Under the pieces are notes generated by a model that saw nothing but the letters and a program-made list of their open reading frames with translations, did no database searches and was not told the DNA's origin. Positions 1-10,346 of a DNA stretch of 52,091 nt are shown here, one piece after another. How positions within the stretch are numbered: position 1 is the stretch's first letter; each line of letters starts with the position of its first letter. Source of the DNA: Pseudomonadota bacterium (GTDB lineage Bacteria > Pseudomonadota > Alphaproteobacteria > Sneathiellales > Sneathiellaceae). A program made the translations under genes and the position numbers. The stretch is from assembly GCA_024743055.1 (NCBI GenBank), contig JANSXH010000020.1:1-52091 (forward strand), given 5' to 3'.

Positions 1-483
1 AATCTCGAAAGAGACCGAGATATTATCAGAAGGCGCCAGAACTGCTTTCGCATTTCCTTCAGTCACCTCAACTTCCTTGAGGATCTTGATATATCTACGC
101 GCTTCTTCCTGATCAACAACATCCGCACATTCAATCAAAAAGACAAAAGGAGCAGAGGAGCCATCCATAACAGGTACTTCAGGTGCGTCCAGTTCGACAA
201 TCACATTGTCAACACCACAACCGGATAAGGCCGCCATCAAATGCTCAACGGTGGCCACTTTGACGCCCGCGTCATTTTCAATGGTCGTACACATCATCAA
301 ATCCGACACCGTGTCAAAACGAGCCGGAACTTCCGAAATACCTTCATCAACATCTTTACGCACGAACACAATGCCTGTGTTAACGGGGGCTGGATTCAAT
401 TTCATGTTAATTGAATACCCGCCGTGCAAACCGACACCGGTGCAGCTGATGCTATTTCGAAGTGTTTTCTGGTAAACTACCAT
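1..483 (-). CDS. lpxC: UDP-3-O-acyl-N-acetylglucosamine deacetylase, 5' part
   Basis: LpxC is the zinc deacetylase for the committed step of lipid A synthesis in the cytoplasm. The window holds the first 161 codons; the gene runs off the left edge. The translation begins MVVYQKTLRNSI, followed by CTGVGLHGG and then VEHLMAALSGCGVDN, whose His is a zinc ligand in the family, and later PVMDGSSAPFVF. All are LpxC hallmarks. The ATG at 483 is chosen because family members start a few residues before the YQ-TL motif. An in-frame ATG at 507 would add eight residues and cannot be excluded. The gene follows ftsZ as in many alphaproteobacteria, but a terminator separates them, so it probably has its own promoter in 484-610. 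No convincing promoter was recognised there. Confidence 0.95.
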   Translation of the reverse strand, partial: MVVYQKTLRNSISCTGVGLHGGYSINMKLNPAPVNTGIVFVRKDVDEGISEVPARFDTVSDLMMCTTIENDAGVKVATVEHLMAALSGCGVDNVIVELDAPEVPVMDGSSAPFVFLIECADVVDQEEARRYIKILKEVEVTEGNAKAVLAPSDNISVSFEI

Positions 484-618
484 TGTGACGCTAACTCTTT
501 TAACCATACAAAAATTCTAGCGTGAATGTACTTACACTGGGTCGTACATACAAATCACACTTTGTTACTAATTATTTCGGAATTATTCGAAGGAAATGAA
601 AGCGATCAAGTCGCACAA

Positions 619-657
619 AAAAGAACCCGTTGATTATAAATATCAACGGGTTCTTTT
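619..657 (-). terminator. Intrinsic terminator after ftsZ
   Basis: A perfect 16-bp inverted repeat (619-634 and 642-657) with a 7-nt loop lies 32 bases past the ftsZ stop. Read on the minus strand the stem contains AGAACCCGTTGAT and ends in a run of T. This is a textbook rho-independent terminator closing the dcw cluster before lpxC. The other arm also ends in T on the plus strand, so it could work in both directions. Confidence 0.92.
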
Positions 658-688
658 AAACACTAAACCAAGTTAGGAACTGGATTTT

Positions 689-2377
689 CTAATTAGCCTG
701 GCGCCTTAGGAAAGCAGGAATATCAAGCAAATCCTCATCTTCCTGCTTCTCGCTAATCTTGACCGAGGAAAGCGCTTCTTGCTTGGGCTCCGGTACACTC
801 GCCGCTGGAGCAGGTGTCGGTGCCTTTGGCGCGGCCGTCGGCTCCCTACGAACTGGCTGGGACTCTGCTGTTTCCGGGGATCCGACCTTGATCTTGCGGC
901 CAACGCCAGTCATCCGCTCAAACAAGCTTGGACCTCGACGTTTCTTACCGGGCTCGACCAGGTCTTCTGTAGAATGATGGGCGTCCGGATTGACGAGCGC
1001 TTCTGCGCGCTTCTCAACCCTTACCGCTTCAGGAGCTTTAAACGGCGCATCTTTGCCTTCTGCCTCAGGCGGCAGTATTTCACTCTCTTCCATCTCCATT
1101 TCCATCTCGGAAAGAAGATCAGGCTCTGTTTCCAGGGCAAGATTTCCACTGGCAGAGGTCGCATCAAGAGCCTCAGAAGACCCCATTTCCAAATTAGCAG
1201 ATGCGTCAGATCCCTCACCGACCTGCGCGACCGGCTGGCCTGAGATATTGCCACCCGGCAAACTTGCACCAAAACCGGAGGCATTGATGGAAGCAGCGGT
1301 TGGCAATACAGGAGCGCCCATATCAGTGGAGCCGGCTGCAGCTGGCTTAGCTGTATCACCTTTGACTTTGAGCAGAGATGTCACATTCGGAGAATTGGCT
1401 TTCTGAACTTCAAGCGCATCGATGCCGGTAGCCACGACGGAAACCCGCATCGTGCCTTCCATCTCACTATCGAATGTTGAGCCGACGATGATGTTGGCCT
1501 CAGGATCAACTTCGCTTCTGATCCGGTTTGCAGCTTCATCCAGCTCATACAGAGTCAGATCCATACCGCCGGTAATGTTGATCAGAACGCCGCGCGCGCC
1601 TTTCATGGAAACATCATCCAACAACGGATTGGAGATGGCAGCTTCTGCCGCGTCAATGGCGCGATTGTCACCACTGGCTTCACCTGTACCCATCATTGCT
1701 TTGCCCATCTCGTTCATGACTGTATTGACGTCAGCGAAATCGAGATTAATCAGACCAGGCATCACCATCAGATCGGTCACGCCCCTGACACCGGAATGCA
1801 GAACTTCGTCAGCCATGTTGAAGGCATCAGCGAAAGTAGTCTTTTCGTTAGCGATACGGAACAAGTTCTGGTTCGGAATAATAATCAGGGTATCAACATA
1901 GCGCTGCAGTTCTTCGATTCCCGCCTCAGCAATACGCATACGGTGATTGCCTTCAAACTGGAAAGGACGGGTCACAACGCCAACCGTAAGAATGCCTCTT
2001 TCCTTAGCTGCTCTGGCAACGACTGGAGCCGCTCCCGTGCCAGTACCACCACCCATTCCAGCGGTGATGAAACACATATGCACACCAGCAAGATGTGAGG
2101 TAATTTCTTCGATGGCTTCTTCTGCAGCTTCCGCCCCTATATGCGGCTTTGAGCCTGCGCCGAGGCCTTCTGTGAGTTCAGCTCCCAGTTGAATACGGCG
2201 GTCAGCCAAATTCTGTTTGAGGGCCTGTGCGTCGGTGTTGGCTACGACGAATTCTACGCCTTGCAACTCCGATGTAATCATGTTGTTAACCGCGTTACCT
2301 CCGGCTCCTCCAACACCTAAGACCAGTATTTTCGGCTTCAGTTCTGTTTGATCCGGCACTGACAAATTGATACTCAC
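689..2377 (-). CDS. ftsZ: Cell division GTPase FtsZ
   Basis: FtsZ is the tubulin-like GTPase that polymerises into the division ring on the inner face of the membrane. The 562 residues show the nucleotide-binding core, including VGGAGGNAV near residue 22 and the tubulin signature GGGTGTG at 109-115. A variable Ala/Pro/Glu-rich linker runs from about 330. The C-terminal peptide DIPAFLRRQ is the usual tail that binds FtsA. The long linker gives a length well above the roughly 380 of E. coli FtsZ and is normal for alphaproteobacteria. The start is GTG at 2377, with an AAGGAGG ribosome site 8 nt upstream. A 106-bp AT-rich gap separates it from ftsA and could hold a promoter. Confidence 0.98.
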   Translation of the reverse strand: MSINLSVPDQTELKPKILVLGVGGAGGNAVNNMITSELQGVEFVVANTDAQALKQNLADRRIQLGAELTEGLGAGSKPHIGAEAAEEAIEEITSHLAGVHMCFITAGMGGGTGTGAAPVVARAAKERGILTVGVVTRPFQFEGNHRMRIAEAGIEELQRYVDTLIIIPNQNLFRIANEKTTFADAFNMADEVLHSGVRGVTDLMVMPGLINLDFADVNTVMNEMGKAMMGTGEASGDNRAIDAAEAAISNPLLDDVSMKGARGVLINITGGMDLTLYELDEAANRIRSEVDPEANIIVGSTFDSEMEGTMRVSVVATGIDALEVQKANSPNVTSLLKVKGDTAKPAAAGSTDMGAPVLPTAASINASGFGASLPGGNISGQPVAQVGEGSDASANLEMGSSEALDATSASGNLALETEPDLLSEMEMEMEESEILPPEAEGKDAPFKAPEAVRVEKRAEALVNPDAHHSTEDLVEPGKKRRGPSLFERMTGVGRKIKVGSPETAESQPVRREPTAAPKAPTPAPAASVPEPKQEALSSVKISEKQEDEDLLDIPAFLRRQAN

Positions 2378-2483
2378 AGCACTATCCTCCTTAGTTACGC
2401 GTGTTACAGTTAATTAATACCAAATATTGTGGTTAATGAAACCCTACTTCTTACATATTGACGTTTTTTGTTTACTTTTTTAC
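2378..2483 (-). promoter_or_regulatory. ftsA-ftsZ intergenic region with strong ftsZ RBS
   Basis: This 106-bp AT-rich gap is the longest inside the dcw cluster, where most junctions overlap. It carries the AAGGAGG site (2386-2392) for the GTG start of ftsZ. Several TTAA words occur, but none are spaced as the TTAA-N7-TTAA of a full CtrA site. A separate ftsZ promoter here is an inference from the spacing and composition only. Confidence 0.4.
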
Positions 2484-3725
2484 TCAAAAATTCTCTCTAA
2501 ACCAGTTTCCAACCTTAAACAGGCTGGTTTTTGGCCGCTTTTCTTCGACGGAAATCTTGATCCCGTCGTCGAACCGTTCCCGAACTGCATAAGAAAGCAA
2601 ACCGGCAACATTTGTGAAGGCCGGACCGTCCGTAGCATCGGCGAGACCTTTAACACGGATAGGTTTACCCATCCGCACTTGCTTATCCAATATACGAGCA
2701 GCAAGTTCCTGTACTCCAGCCAGCTGGGAAGCTCCGCCACAGAGGACGGCCCTGCGGCCAGCTACTTTATTGAATCCAGAGGCAACAAGGCGGTCATTTA
2801 CCAGCTCCAGGATCTCTTCGACCCGGGGCTTGATGATGCCAACCAGCATTGATCGCGGCACATGATTGGCGACTTCCTGCTCACTTTCACCAATCAGAGG
2901 AACATCAATAATTTCCTTTTCATCGGCCTGACTAGCCAGAGCATTCCCATACAGCGTTTTCATTCGTTCCGCATTGGCGAGTGTCGTTGATAGACCACGC
3001 GCAATATCATTGCTGACATGACCACCACCGACCGGCACCACTTCGTTAAAGACCATCTCGCCGTCATAAAAGACAGCAAATGAGGTCGACCCGCCGCCCA
3101 TATCGATGACAGTCACCCCAAGATCCATCTCATCCTCGACCAGACAAGCCAGGCCGGAGGCGTAAGGGGCGGAGACAATATTGGAGACACCCAGATGACA
3201 CCTCTCGACACAATTGGCGATGTTTCGCATATGACTATTCTGCAGAGACACCATATGCATGCTGATGCCGAGATTCTCACCATACATGCCGCGAGGATCC
3301 CGAATGCCGCGATTACCATCCACAGTATAGCCAACTGGCAGCGCGTGAATAACGGTTCGGCCCTCCGGCTGATAGCTTGACTGCGCTTCTTTTAATGTCC
3401 TCTGCAAATCCTTTTCGCCAATTTCCTGGCCTCCGATAGACATTTCAACATCCACCGTTTGCGAGGCAGGTTTTCCGGCAGAGACACCTAGACTGACTTC
3501 CCGAATAGTTTCTCCTGCCATGCGTTCTGCTGCGTCAACAGCAGAGCGAATGGCTTCCTCTGCCATCTCCATGTTGGTAATGCCGCCTGCGCGCAAACCT
3601 CGAGATACCTGATGGCCAATACCGGTTACCCGCAGCCGGCCTGCGTCCTCCACTGCTACAAAACAGCAGACCTTTGTTGACCCGACATCAAGGGCCGCCA
3701 AGGGTCCATTTCGTCCTACTGCCAT
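2484..3725 (-). CDS. ftsA: Cell division protein FtsA
   Basis: FtsA is an actin-fold ATPase that anchors FtsZ filaments to the membrane and recruits later division proteins. The 413-residue product has the N-terminal phosphate-1 motif LAALDVGSTKVCC and a second actin-like motif VIDMGGGSTSFAVF near the middle. It ends in KVGNWFRENF, a short basic and aromatic amphipathic segment that matches the usual membrane-targeting tail. The length is typical of the family. It sits 50 bp after ftsQ and 106 bp before ftsZ, the conserved ftsQ-ftsA-ftsZ order. The ATG at 3725 has only a weak AAAGGCG ribosome site. Confidence 0.97.
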   Translation of the reverse strand: MAVGRNGPLAALDVGSTKVCCFVAVEDAGRLRVTGIGHQVSRGLRAGGITNMEMAEEAIRSAVDAAERMAGETIREVSLGVSAGKPASQTVDVEMSIGGQEIGEKDLQRTLKEAQSSYQPEGRTVIHALPVGYTVDGNRGIRDPRGMYGENLGISMHMVSLQNSHMRNIANCVERCHLGVSNIVSAPYASGLACLVEDEMDLGVTVIDMGGGSTSFAVFYDGEMVFNEVVPVGGGHVSNDIARGLSTTLANAERMKTLYGNALASQADEKEIIDVPLIGESEQEVANHVPRSMLVGIIKPRVEEILELVNDRLVASGFNKVAGRRAVLCGGASQLAGVQELAARILDKQVRMGKPIRVKGLADATDGPAFTNVAGLLSYAVRERFDDGIKISVEEKRPKTSLFKVGNWFRENF

Positions 3726-3775
3726 CGCCTTTTATTTTTCCCCATCTTCCTCACGTCCAATGCCGTGCCGTCTTT

Positions 3776-4831
3776 TTAAGTCTCTTTTCCGTCCGCCCGT
3801 CTAAGCGCAGCCGCTTCAGGCTTGAGCCGGACATACATCCGATCACCAGAGCGAAGATCAATCGCCATCAGATCGTTGTTGAGTATTTTCTTTTCCTGCT
3901 GCATCGCATGTAGCTTCATCCAGGCCTGCGCCGCGCCGTCTTCTGGCAGCAACACAGTCACCTTATTGTCAAATTCCAGGTTCCACCGTCGATCCCGGAT
4001 ACGGATCGCGTTTTTGACCCGGGTGAACAAGGTCGGCGTCTGGGCGAGCATATCAAACAGCTCAGCCGCATGGATATTGGCCCCTTCGCCAACGACCTTC
4101 GGAAGGTGACTGAACTCTGTGGCCGCTTTCTTTGCAACAAGGGCCCCACTTCGATCAATTACACCAGTCTGGCCGTCAATCTGCCAGCGGGCGAAAGGCC
4201 TGCGTTCCTGTATGGTAATGAAAAGCTCATCCGGATAGCGCCGCATGATAGACGCTGTTTGGACCCATCCAAGGGTTTCCAAGCGCTCTCTGGCCTCAGC
4301 CGGATCGACCGAAAGAATACTGTCTCCTCGCTGAACGTCCAGGGCCCTCAGAATGTTCTTAGGGTCGGTCCGATTACGGCCAACAACACTGATATTCTGA
4401 ACCGTGAGCCCGAAAGCACTTGCCATCGCTTGCTGCTGCTCATCAATCCAGCCGGAAAGCTGTTCGGAAATCTGCTGCTGTGAGAGAAAGTTGCTGATTC
4501 CGGCAACGGCAATTGCTACGAGCAACACTGAACTGCAGATAAGAGCGGGCTTGCGCCAGCTCGGGGCTGGTTTTCTGCGCGCTGTGGTTTTTTGCTTCTT
4601 CTGTTTCTTTTGCGGTTTGAAGCCGAGCATGTTGGTAAATTGTGTCGACACCTCAGGCAAACTCGGAAGGCTTGAGAGACCGCCAAACCTTGGTTCCGAC
4701 TTGGCGCCGGCGGGTGGCTTTGCCTTCGGCTTCTCCCGCCCCTTTCCAAAAAAAGGCAATTTGCGTTGCTTCTTGGGTTTGGCTTTTGATCCACGAAGGC
4801 GATCATTTCTGTCTACTGTCAGCGGTCGCAT
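3776..4831 (-). CDS. ftsQ: Cell division protein FtsQ
   Basis: FtsQ is a bitopic membrane protein that links cytoplasmic and periplasmic parts of the divisome and binds FtsL/FtsB. The product has a long Lys/Arg/Pro-rich cytoplasmic N-terminus, one membrane helix (PALICSSVLLVAIAVAGIS), and then a POTRA domain starting at ISVVGRNRTDPKNIL and a beta domain. The ATG at 4831 is preferred: GGAGG lies 8 nt upstream, giving 351 residues and a 13-bp overlap with ddl. A TTG at 4852 would add seven residues but has no good ribosome site. The basic N-terminus is longer than in E. coli, as is common in alphaproteobacteria. Confidence 0.92.
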   Translation of the reverse strand: MRPLTVDRNDRLRGSKAKPKKQRKLPFFGKGREKPKAKPPAGAKSEPRFGGLSSLPSLPEVSTQFTNMLGFKPQKKQKKQKTTARRKPAPSWRKPALICSSVLLVAIAVAGISNFLSQQQISEQLSGWIDEQQQAMASAFGLTVQNISVVGRNRTDPKNILRALDVQRGDSILSVDPAEARERLETLGWVQTASIMRRYPDELFITIQERRPFARWQIDGQTGVIDRSGALVAKKAATEFSHLPKVVGEGANIHAAELFDMLAQTPTLFTRVKNAIRIRDRRWNLEFDNKVTVLLPEDGAAQAWMKLHAMQQEKKILNNDLMAIDLRSGDRMYVRLKPEAAALRRADGKET

Positions 4832-5727
4832 GAGGCATCCTCCACAATCCAACGAACAAGGTCTTCAAATCCTATCCCGCAATGGGCGGCGATCTCCGGC
4901 ACCAGGCTCAGGGAGGTCATCCCTGGCTGGGTGTTGGTTTCAAGTATGTAAAAAACTCCTGGGCCTTCACCTGTATCGTCGAAGCGAAAATCACTCCGTG
5001 ACACACCGCGGCAGCCCAGCACTTTATGGGCCGTAAGTGCCATTTCAAGCACGGCTGTATAATCTTCCTCTGAAAGAGGGGCCGGCATCAGATGCTCTGC
5101 TTTTCCGGACGTATATTTTGCTTCATAGTCATAAAAACGACCGAGAGGACGAATTTCGACGGCCCCCAACGCCTCATCCCCCATGACGGCAACTTGAATT
5201 TCTCGACCGGGAATATAGGTTTCGATCAGCACCCGTTCACCGAATGTCCAGGGCAGTTCTGCCAGCGGCATATTCTCGCCTTCCAGCATGATTGTAACAC
5301 CAACACTTGAACCCTCGTTCAAGGGTTTGACCACAAAGGGCTTCGGATATGTCTCTCCGGCTTGAATTTCCTGACGGGTAAAAATTCTACCATCCGCACA
5401 GCGCAAACCTGCATCAATGAACAGATGTTTTGCAACAGGTTTGTCCATGGCCACAGCTGAAGCAAGAACGCCGGAATGGGTATAGGGAATACCCATGACT
5501 TCAAGCATGCCTTGAATAAATCCATCTTCCCCGTAGCGCCCGTGCAGAGCATTGAAACAAACATCCGGTTTCAGCTCCGTAAGGACTTCAGCAATATTGC
5601 GCCCGACATCGATTGGTGTCACCTGATAACCGCAGGACTTAAGCGCCTCGCTGCAAGCAAGTCCACTGTCCATGGAGACTTCCCGCTCCGCCGACCAGCC
5701 CCCCATCAATACGGCGACATGTTTCAT
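4819..5727 (-). CDS. ddl: D-alanine--D-alanine ligase
   Basis: Ddl is an ATP-grasp enzyme that joins two D-alanines to make the dipeptide added by MurF. The protein begins [18 protein letters not shown], the family N-terminus. It has the ATP-grasp region PFVVKPLNEGSSVGVT and ends with the metal-binding stretch YILETNTQPGMTSLS. The length, 302 residues, is typical. The open frame extends 54 bases further upstream, but the ATG at 5727 forms an ATGA overlap with the murB stop and has an AGGAAA ribosome site, so it is chosen. Its position between murB and ftsQ is the standard dcw order. Confidence 0.96.
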   Translation of the reverse strand: MKHVAVLMGGWSAEREVSMDSGLACSEALKSCGYQVTPIDVGRNIAEVLTELKPDVCFNALHGRYGEDGFIQGMLEVMGIPYTHSGVLASAVAMDKPVAKHLFIDAGLRCADGRIFTRQEIQAGETYPKPFVVKPLNEGSSVGVTIMLEGENMPLAELPWTFGERVLIETYIPGREIQVAVMGDEALGAVEIRPLGRFYDYEAKYTSGKAEHLMPAPLSEEDYTAVLEMALTAHKVLGCRGVSRSDFRFDDTGEGPGVFYILETNTQPGMTSLSLVPEIAAHCGIGFEDLVRWIVEDASCDR

Positions 5728-6668
5728 GGGGTATTTCCTTTCTTCGGACTTGCCGGATCTCCGAGACGGACAATTTCCCATCTCAGTAACGTGTCATGGC
5801 TCTCAAACACCCGCCGGCGCACTTCTTCACCGATTGCTTCAAGGTCCGCCGCCGTGGCCGCGCCTTTGTTAATGAGAAAATTGCAATGCTTATCCGACAC
5901 CATGGCTTCACCGATGGTCAGTCCGCGACCGCCGACACTGTCGATCAATTCCCAGGCCTTTTTGCCTGGGGGATTGGCGAAGGTTGAGCCACCAGTGCGA
6001 CTTCTGATCGGCTGGCTTTCCTCGCGATTTCGCGAAATGTCTGCCATCCGTCCGAGGATCTCCGTCGTATCTCCAACTGATAGCTGCAAGGTCGCCTGGG
6101 TAAAAATCCAGTCATTTGGGATATCACTATGTCGGTATGAGAAACCCATGTCGTCTTTACTGAGTTCGTGCCTGTTCCCTTGACGGTCATAAGCAACCGC
6201 TGAAACCAGCACTTCGGACATATCTGCGCCATAGGCACCCGCGTTCATACGCAGGGCGCCGCCAATGCTGCCGGGAATACCACTCAGGAACTCGGCCCCT
6301 TCCAGTCCGGCATCGGCCGCAAAACGCGCTGCATTGCCGTCGAGCGCTCCGGCGCCAACAATCAGTTTGTCACCCTCGACTGACATCTTGGCGAAATGCC
6401 GGCCGAGGCGAATGACAACACCGCGGACCCCTCCATCACGCACCAACAGATTAGAACCTACACCTAAGGTAACGATTGGAAGGTCCGGATCCGCTTCTCT
6501 TAAGAAGCTTGCAAGATCTTCTTCGTCCTCAGGCTTGAAGACAACATCCGCCGGTCCGCCGACCTGAAACCAGGTGACTTTGTCCAGACGTACATTCTCA
6601 CGCAGGCGTCCTCGGACTTTCGGTAAACTGTCCATAAGATTTGCCTGTGAGGGAGTCATGTCGTTCAT
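5724..6668 (-). CDS. murB: UDP-N-acetylenolpyruvoylglucosamine reductase
   Basis: MurB is a flavoenzyme that reduces the enolpyruvyl group to make UDP-MurNAc. The 314-residue product shows the FAD-binding PCMH-type fold: [13 protein letters not shown] near residue 31, [19 protein letters not shown], and [31 protein letters not shown] carries the Ser that acts as proton donor in the family. This is the shorter type II form usual outside enterobacteria. Both ends are ATGA overlaps, with murC upstream and ddl downstream, implying translational coupling. Confidence 0.97.
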   Translation of the reverse strand: MNDMTPSQANLMDSLPKVRGRLRENVRLDKVTWFQVGGPADVVFKPEDEEDLASFLREADPDLPIVTLGVGSNLLVRDGGVRGVVIRLGRHFAKMSVEGDKLIVGAGALDGNAARFAADAGLEGAEFLSGIPGSIGGALRMNAGAYGADMSEVLVSAVAYDRQGNRHELSKDDMGFSYRHSDIPNDWIFTQATLQLSVGDTTEILGRMADISRNREESQPIRSRTGGSTFANPPGKKAWELIDSVGGRGLTIGEAMVSDKHCNFLINKGAATAADLEAIGEEVRRRVFESHDTLLRWEIVRLGDPASPKKGNTP

Positions 6669-8089
6669 TCCTCCCCCGCAGTCGCCTTAAGGGCTTCAAG
6701 TTCTTCAGGGAGTGCGTTTGCCCAGGCTGTAATCGATCCAGCGCCGAGGCAAATAACCGCATCACCTGGCGAGCTGTTCTCTTTTATGAGGCGGGCCAGA
6801 TTCTCCGGCTTATCGAGAGTTAGGACATTGCGATGGCCGCGAACACGTAACCCTTCGACATAGCTCGCCTGGTCAACACCGGGTATGGGATCCTCCCCTG
6901 CTGCAAAGACATCCGCAACGACAACGGTGTCCGCATTATTGAAACAGGTGCAGAAATCTTCAAACAAGTCATGCAGCCGCGAATAGCGATGAGGCTGGAC
7001 AACGGCGATGATTTTTTGGTCATAGGCCTCGCGCGCTGCCGACAAAACAGCTGAAATCTCGACAGGATGGTGGCCGTAGTCATCAATAATGTTGACTCCG
7101 TCAACAACCCCGGTGCGCGTGAACCGCCTCTTAACACCACTAAACTCTCTGAGACCGGTTTTTATCTTAACTTCATCCAATCCCATTTCCTTGGCAACTG
7201 CGATGGCTGCAAGGGCGTTTTTGATATTATGCTCACCCGGCATTGGCAATTCAAAACCTTTCATCAGCCGGGTATCGCCATCAACCCGATCGCTCACCGC
7301 CACATCGAAATGGGCCTTGCCGGAGTCAAAATGCACGTCCACCGCCCGGTAATCCGCCTGCGGCGACATGCCATATGAGATCAGCCGACGATCCGAAATC
7401 CGGCCGATTAAGGCCTGCACTTCCGGATGGTCAATGCAAACAGCGGCGAAGCCATAGAAAGGGATATTCTGGACAAAAGTCTGAAAGGCCTCTCTCACCC
7501 CGTCAAAATCACCATAAAAATCCAGATGTTCCGGATCGATATTGGTGACAACGGCAATCGTTGCAGGAAGCTTGATGAAACTGCCATCAGATTCATCGGC
7601 TTCCACGACCATCCAATCGCCGTTACCAAGACGGGCATTGGTGCCATAGGCGTTGATGATGCCGCCATTGATCACCGTCGGCTCCATCCCTGTTGCATCC
7701 AACAGTCCGGCCAGCAATGACGTGGTTGTCGTCTTGCCATGGGTGCCGCCCACGGCGATCGCCCATTTCAGGCGCATTAGTTCGGCCAGCATTTCTGCCC
7801 GACGTACGACGGGGACCAAGTTCGCCCGCGCTTCCCGAACCTCGGGATTATCTGACTTAACAGCAGAAGAAATAACGACGACGCGAGAGTCACCAAGGTT
7901 GCTGGCATCATGGCCCACATGAACTTTGATCCCAAGACCGCGCAATCGCTCAACATTGGCATTTTCAGAGAGGTCAGATCCCTGCACCTCGTAGCCAAGG
8001 CTGTGCATAACTTCTGCTATGCCACTCATACCTATTCCGCCGATCCCGACGAAATGTACAATTCCCATATCCAGCGGGAGCGACCTCAT
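6665..8089 (-). CDS. murC: UDP-N-acetylmuramate--L-alanine ligase
   Basis: MurC is the first of the Mur ligases and adds L-Ala to UDP-MurNAc with ATP. The 474 residues begin with a Rossmann-like UDP-binding domain ([17 protein letters not shown]). The ATP loop GTHGKTTTT lies at 115-123, with the central ligase signature [11 protein letters not shown]. The C-terminal domain contains [10 protein letters not shown]. Length and motifs are typical. It overlaps murG and murB by ATGA at both ends. In this arrangement it lies between murG and murB, as in E. coli. Confidence 0.97.
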   Translation of the reverse strand: MRSLPLDMGIVHFVGIGGIGMSGIAEVMHSLGYEVQGSDLSENANVERLRGLGIKVHVGHDASNLGDSRVVVISSAVKSDNPEVREARANLVPVVRRAEMLAELMRLKWAIAVGGTHGKTTTTSLLAGLLDATGMEPTVINGGIINAYGTNARLGNGDWMVVEADESDGSFIKLPATIAVVTNIDPEHLDFYGDFDGVREAFQTFVQNIPFYGFAAVCIDHPEVQALIGRISDRRLISYGMSPQADYRAVDVHFDSGKAHFDVAVSDRVDGDTRLMKGFELPMPGEHNIKNALAAIAVAKEMGLDEVKIKTGLREFSGVKRRFTRTGVVDGVNIIDDYGHHPVEISAVLSAAREAYDQKIIAVVQPHRYSRLHDLFEDFCTCFNNADTVVVADVFAAGEDPIPGVDQASYVEGLRVRGHRNVLTLDKPENLARLIKENSSPGDAVICLGAGSITAWANALPEELEALKATAGEE

Positions 8090-9225
8090 GCGGCTGCCTT
8101 TCCATTATTCGTGTCATTATTTTCTTTAGGCGCAAAGCGCTCAACCACATCGGCCAGCTTCTCCGCAGCGTGAATTTCCCCAAGCCCTGTCGCGGCACCC
8201 GCCATAACCGACAGGCAATCGGGATGATGAAACAGGAACGCCAACTGCCGAGATGCCTCGGCAACCGTGAAATCGTCCTGCAGAATGATGCGTGCGGCAC
8301 CGCGAGCCACAGCGTTTTCCGCATTTTTTCGCTGATGATCGTCCATTGCATGTTTGTAAGGAACCAGAAGTGATGGACGTCCGGCGACCGTCAACTCGGA
8401 CAGAGTGGAAGCACCGGAGCGGGTAATGGCCAGATGGCAATTAGCCAAAAGTTCATCCACATTGTCGAAAAACTGGGACAGATCAGCTTCTATACCGGCA
8501 TCCGCATATGTGGTCCGGACCTTTTCTATATCCTCTGCACGGCATTGCTGGGTAACCTGCAGACGAGAGCGCAGGTCATGAGGAAGGTCAATCAGAGCCA
8601 ATGGCACGACTTCAGAGAGCACCGTCGCCCCCTGGCTGCCACCTAAAACCAGAATTTTAATGGGTCCGTCATGTCTTGGGCTCACATAGGGTTTGCCAAA
8701 AAGCGGCAGGATCGCACGGCGCACTGGGTTTCCCGTATAGACCATCTTGTTGGCAATTTCCTGATCCGGGCTTTCCGTGTTGTCAAACGACGTTGCGATC
8801 ACTCTGGCAAATCCGGCGAGTAACTTGTTAACCCGCCCAAGGACCGAGTTTTGCTCATGCAGGATTAGAGGAATCCCAAGGCTCGCTGCTGCTGCTGATG
8901 GGGGCATAGAAGGGTACCCGCCAAAGCCGACGACAACAGATGGTTTAAGAGCCTTAAGAGCCCGCCGTGACTGAAAAATACCAATCGCAATAGAAATGAC
9001 CGCCTTGATCTTGCCAGGCAATCCGCCAACAGAAGGAGAGCCGGACTTGACGACGACTATGTCGACATTGGGAAATAGCTCGTCATATTTCTCGCCGCGA
9101 CCGTCTGTCATTAATACAACACGGTAACCACGCGAATTGAGCTCTTCTGCCAACGCTCTCGCCGGGAAGATATGTCCGCCGGTGCCGCCGCTCGCGAGGG
9201 CGATATATTTCTCGCCAGTCGTCAT
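8086..9225 (-). CDS. murG: UDP-GlcNAc:undecaprenyl-PP-MurNAc-pentapeptide transferase (lipid II synthase)
   Basis: MurG transfers GlcNAc from UDP-GlcNAc onto lipid I, giving lipid II at the cytoplasmic membrane face. The 379-residue product has the N-terminal glycine-rich loop [14 protein letters not shown] and a second one in [12 protein letters not shown]. The C-terminal donor-binding domain has [12 protein letters not shown] and the [12 protein letters not shown] motif, all MurG signatures. It overlaps ftsW upstream and murC downstream by ATGA. Coupling to ftsW fits the shared lipid II pathway. Confidence 0.97.
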   Translation of the reverse strand: MTTGEKYIALASGGTGGHIFPARALAEELNSRGYRVVLMTDGRGEKYDELFPNVDIVVVKSGSPSVGGLPGKIKAVISIAIGIFQSRRALKALKPSVVVGFGGYPSMPPSAAAASLGIPLILHEQNSVLGRVNKLLAGFARVIATSFDNTESPDQEIANKMVYTGNPVRRAILPLFGKPYVSPRHDGPIKILVLGGSQGATVLSEVVPLALIDLPHDLRSRLQVTQQCRAEDIEKVRTTYADAGIEADLSQFFDNVDELLANCHLAITRSGASTLSELTVAGRPSLLVPYKHAMDDHQRKNAENAVARGAARIILQDDFTVAEASRQLAFLFHHPDCLSVMAGAATGLGEIHAAEKLADVVERFAPKENNDTNNGKAAA

Positions 9226-10346
9226 TTAAGCTCCCCGGTACCAACACGGCGACGACTGAGGGCCAGCAACATGCCCATCATGACCGCCAGGGCAAACATG
9301 GAAGACCCACCATAGGAGATGAAAGGCAAGGTCATGCCTTTGGTCGGCATCAGCCGAAGGTTTACGCCGATATTGATTATGGCTTGAAGGCCAAACTGAG
9401 TGAGCAACCCCGCCGCGGCCAGAACAATGAAGAAGTTCTTTTCTTCCATCAACCGGCTGAAACCACGCAAGACAACAAAGGCAAAGATCGCAACGACGAC
9501 CAGGCAGATGATGACGCCAAACTCCTCGCCAAGGACGGCAAATATGAAATCGGTATGGGCATCCGGCAACTGCCGCTTGACGGAGCCGTCTCCCGGCCCG
9601 ACACCAAAAAAGCCCCCTGTCTGGAAAGCTTCCATCGCCCGTTCAATCTGATAGTTGCCTCCACCTGACGGATCCATAAAGCGATCCACCCGGCTGGCAA
9701 CATGCGGAAAAAGGCTATAAGCAGCTGCCGCGCTGACAATGCCGAAGATAACAAATAATACGACCCAGAAGATCGGCAGACCGGCCAGGAAAAATTGCGC
9801 GAACCAGACCGCGGAAATCACAAGGGTCATGCCGACATCTGGCTGCAACAGAAGCAATATGATAACGAAGGCAAACAGACCCATGGAGATCAGATTGCCG
9901 GGAATCTCATCGCTACGCCGTTGCTCAGCGAACATCCAGGCGGCAACAACAGCAAAGGCCGGCTTCAGAAATTCCGTCGGCTGCAACGTAAAACTGCCAA
10001 ACTGCAGCCACCGATGAGCGCCTTTTACCTCTGGCCCGACAAGAAGGGTAGCAATGGTCAACAAGGAAAAGACGCCGAACATCACCACGGCCAGCCGCCG
10101 CACCCAGAGGGGCGACATCAAGGAAATGGAGAAAATGATCATTACCGCCACGGGAAGGTATAGGAACTGTCGGCGGACAAAATGGAAGTTATCGAGCCCA
10201 AGACGGGTCGCAATCGCAGGGCTTGCTGCCAGGACCATGACGCCGCCAAGGGCGACCAACAAAGCAACAGCAACCAGTGTCCAGCGATCGACGGTCCACC
10301 ACCAACTTCCTACGATACTCCTATCCAGCCGTGTGAATGTCGTCAT
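9222..10346 (-). CDS. ftsW: SEDS-family peptidoglycan glycosyltransferase FtsW
   Basis: FtsW is the polytopic SEDS glycosyltransferase that polymerises septal lipid II together with the transpeptidase FtsI. The 374 residues carry about ten hydrophobic segments. They end with the conserved block INIGVNLRLMPTKGMTLPF followed by ISYGGSS. The region LQFGSFTLQPTEFLKPAF holds the Gln-Pro-(Ser/Thr)-Glu motif of the family, and YQIERAMEAF is also conserved. ATGA overlaps join it to murD and murG. Its placement within dcw argues for FtsW rather than the elongation paralogue RodA. Confidence 0.96.
   Translation of the reverse strand: MTTFTRLDRSIVGSWWWTVDRWTLVAVALLVALGGVMVLAASPAIATRLGLDNFHFVRRQFLYLPVAVMIIFSISLMSPLWVRRLAVVMFGVFSLLTIATLLVGPEVKGAHRWLQFGSFTLQPTEFLKPAFAVVAAWMFAEQRRSDEIPGNLISMGLFAFVIILLLLQPDVGMTLVISAVWFAQFFLAGLPIFWVVLFVIFGIVSAAAAYSLFPHVASRVDRFMDPSGGGNYQIERAMEAFQTGGFFGVGPGDGSVKRQLPDAHTDFIFAVLGEEFGVIICLVVVAIFAFVVLRGFSRLMEEKNFFIVLAAAGLLTQFGLQAIINIGVNLRLMPTKGMTLPFISYGGSSMFALAVMMGMLLALSRRRVGTGELK

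Noticed and set aside
2400..2450. CtrA site between ftsA and ftsZ
   Set aside because: TTAA words are present but none have the 7-bp spacing of the full TTAA-N7-TTAA motif.
4404..5036. Plus-strand open frame over ftsQ and ddl
   Set aside because: Antisense shadow crossing two certain genes; no domain.
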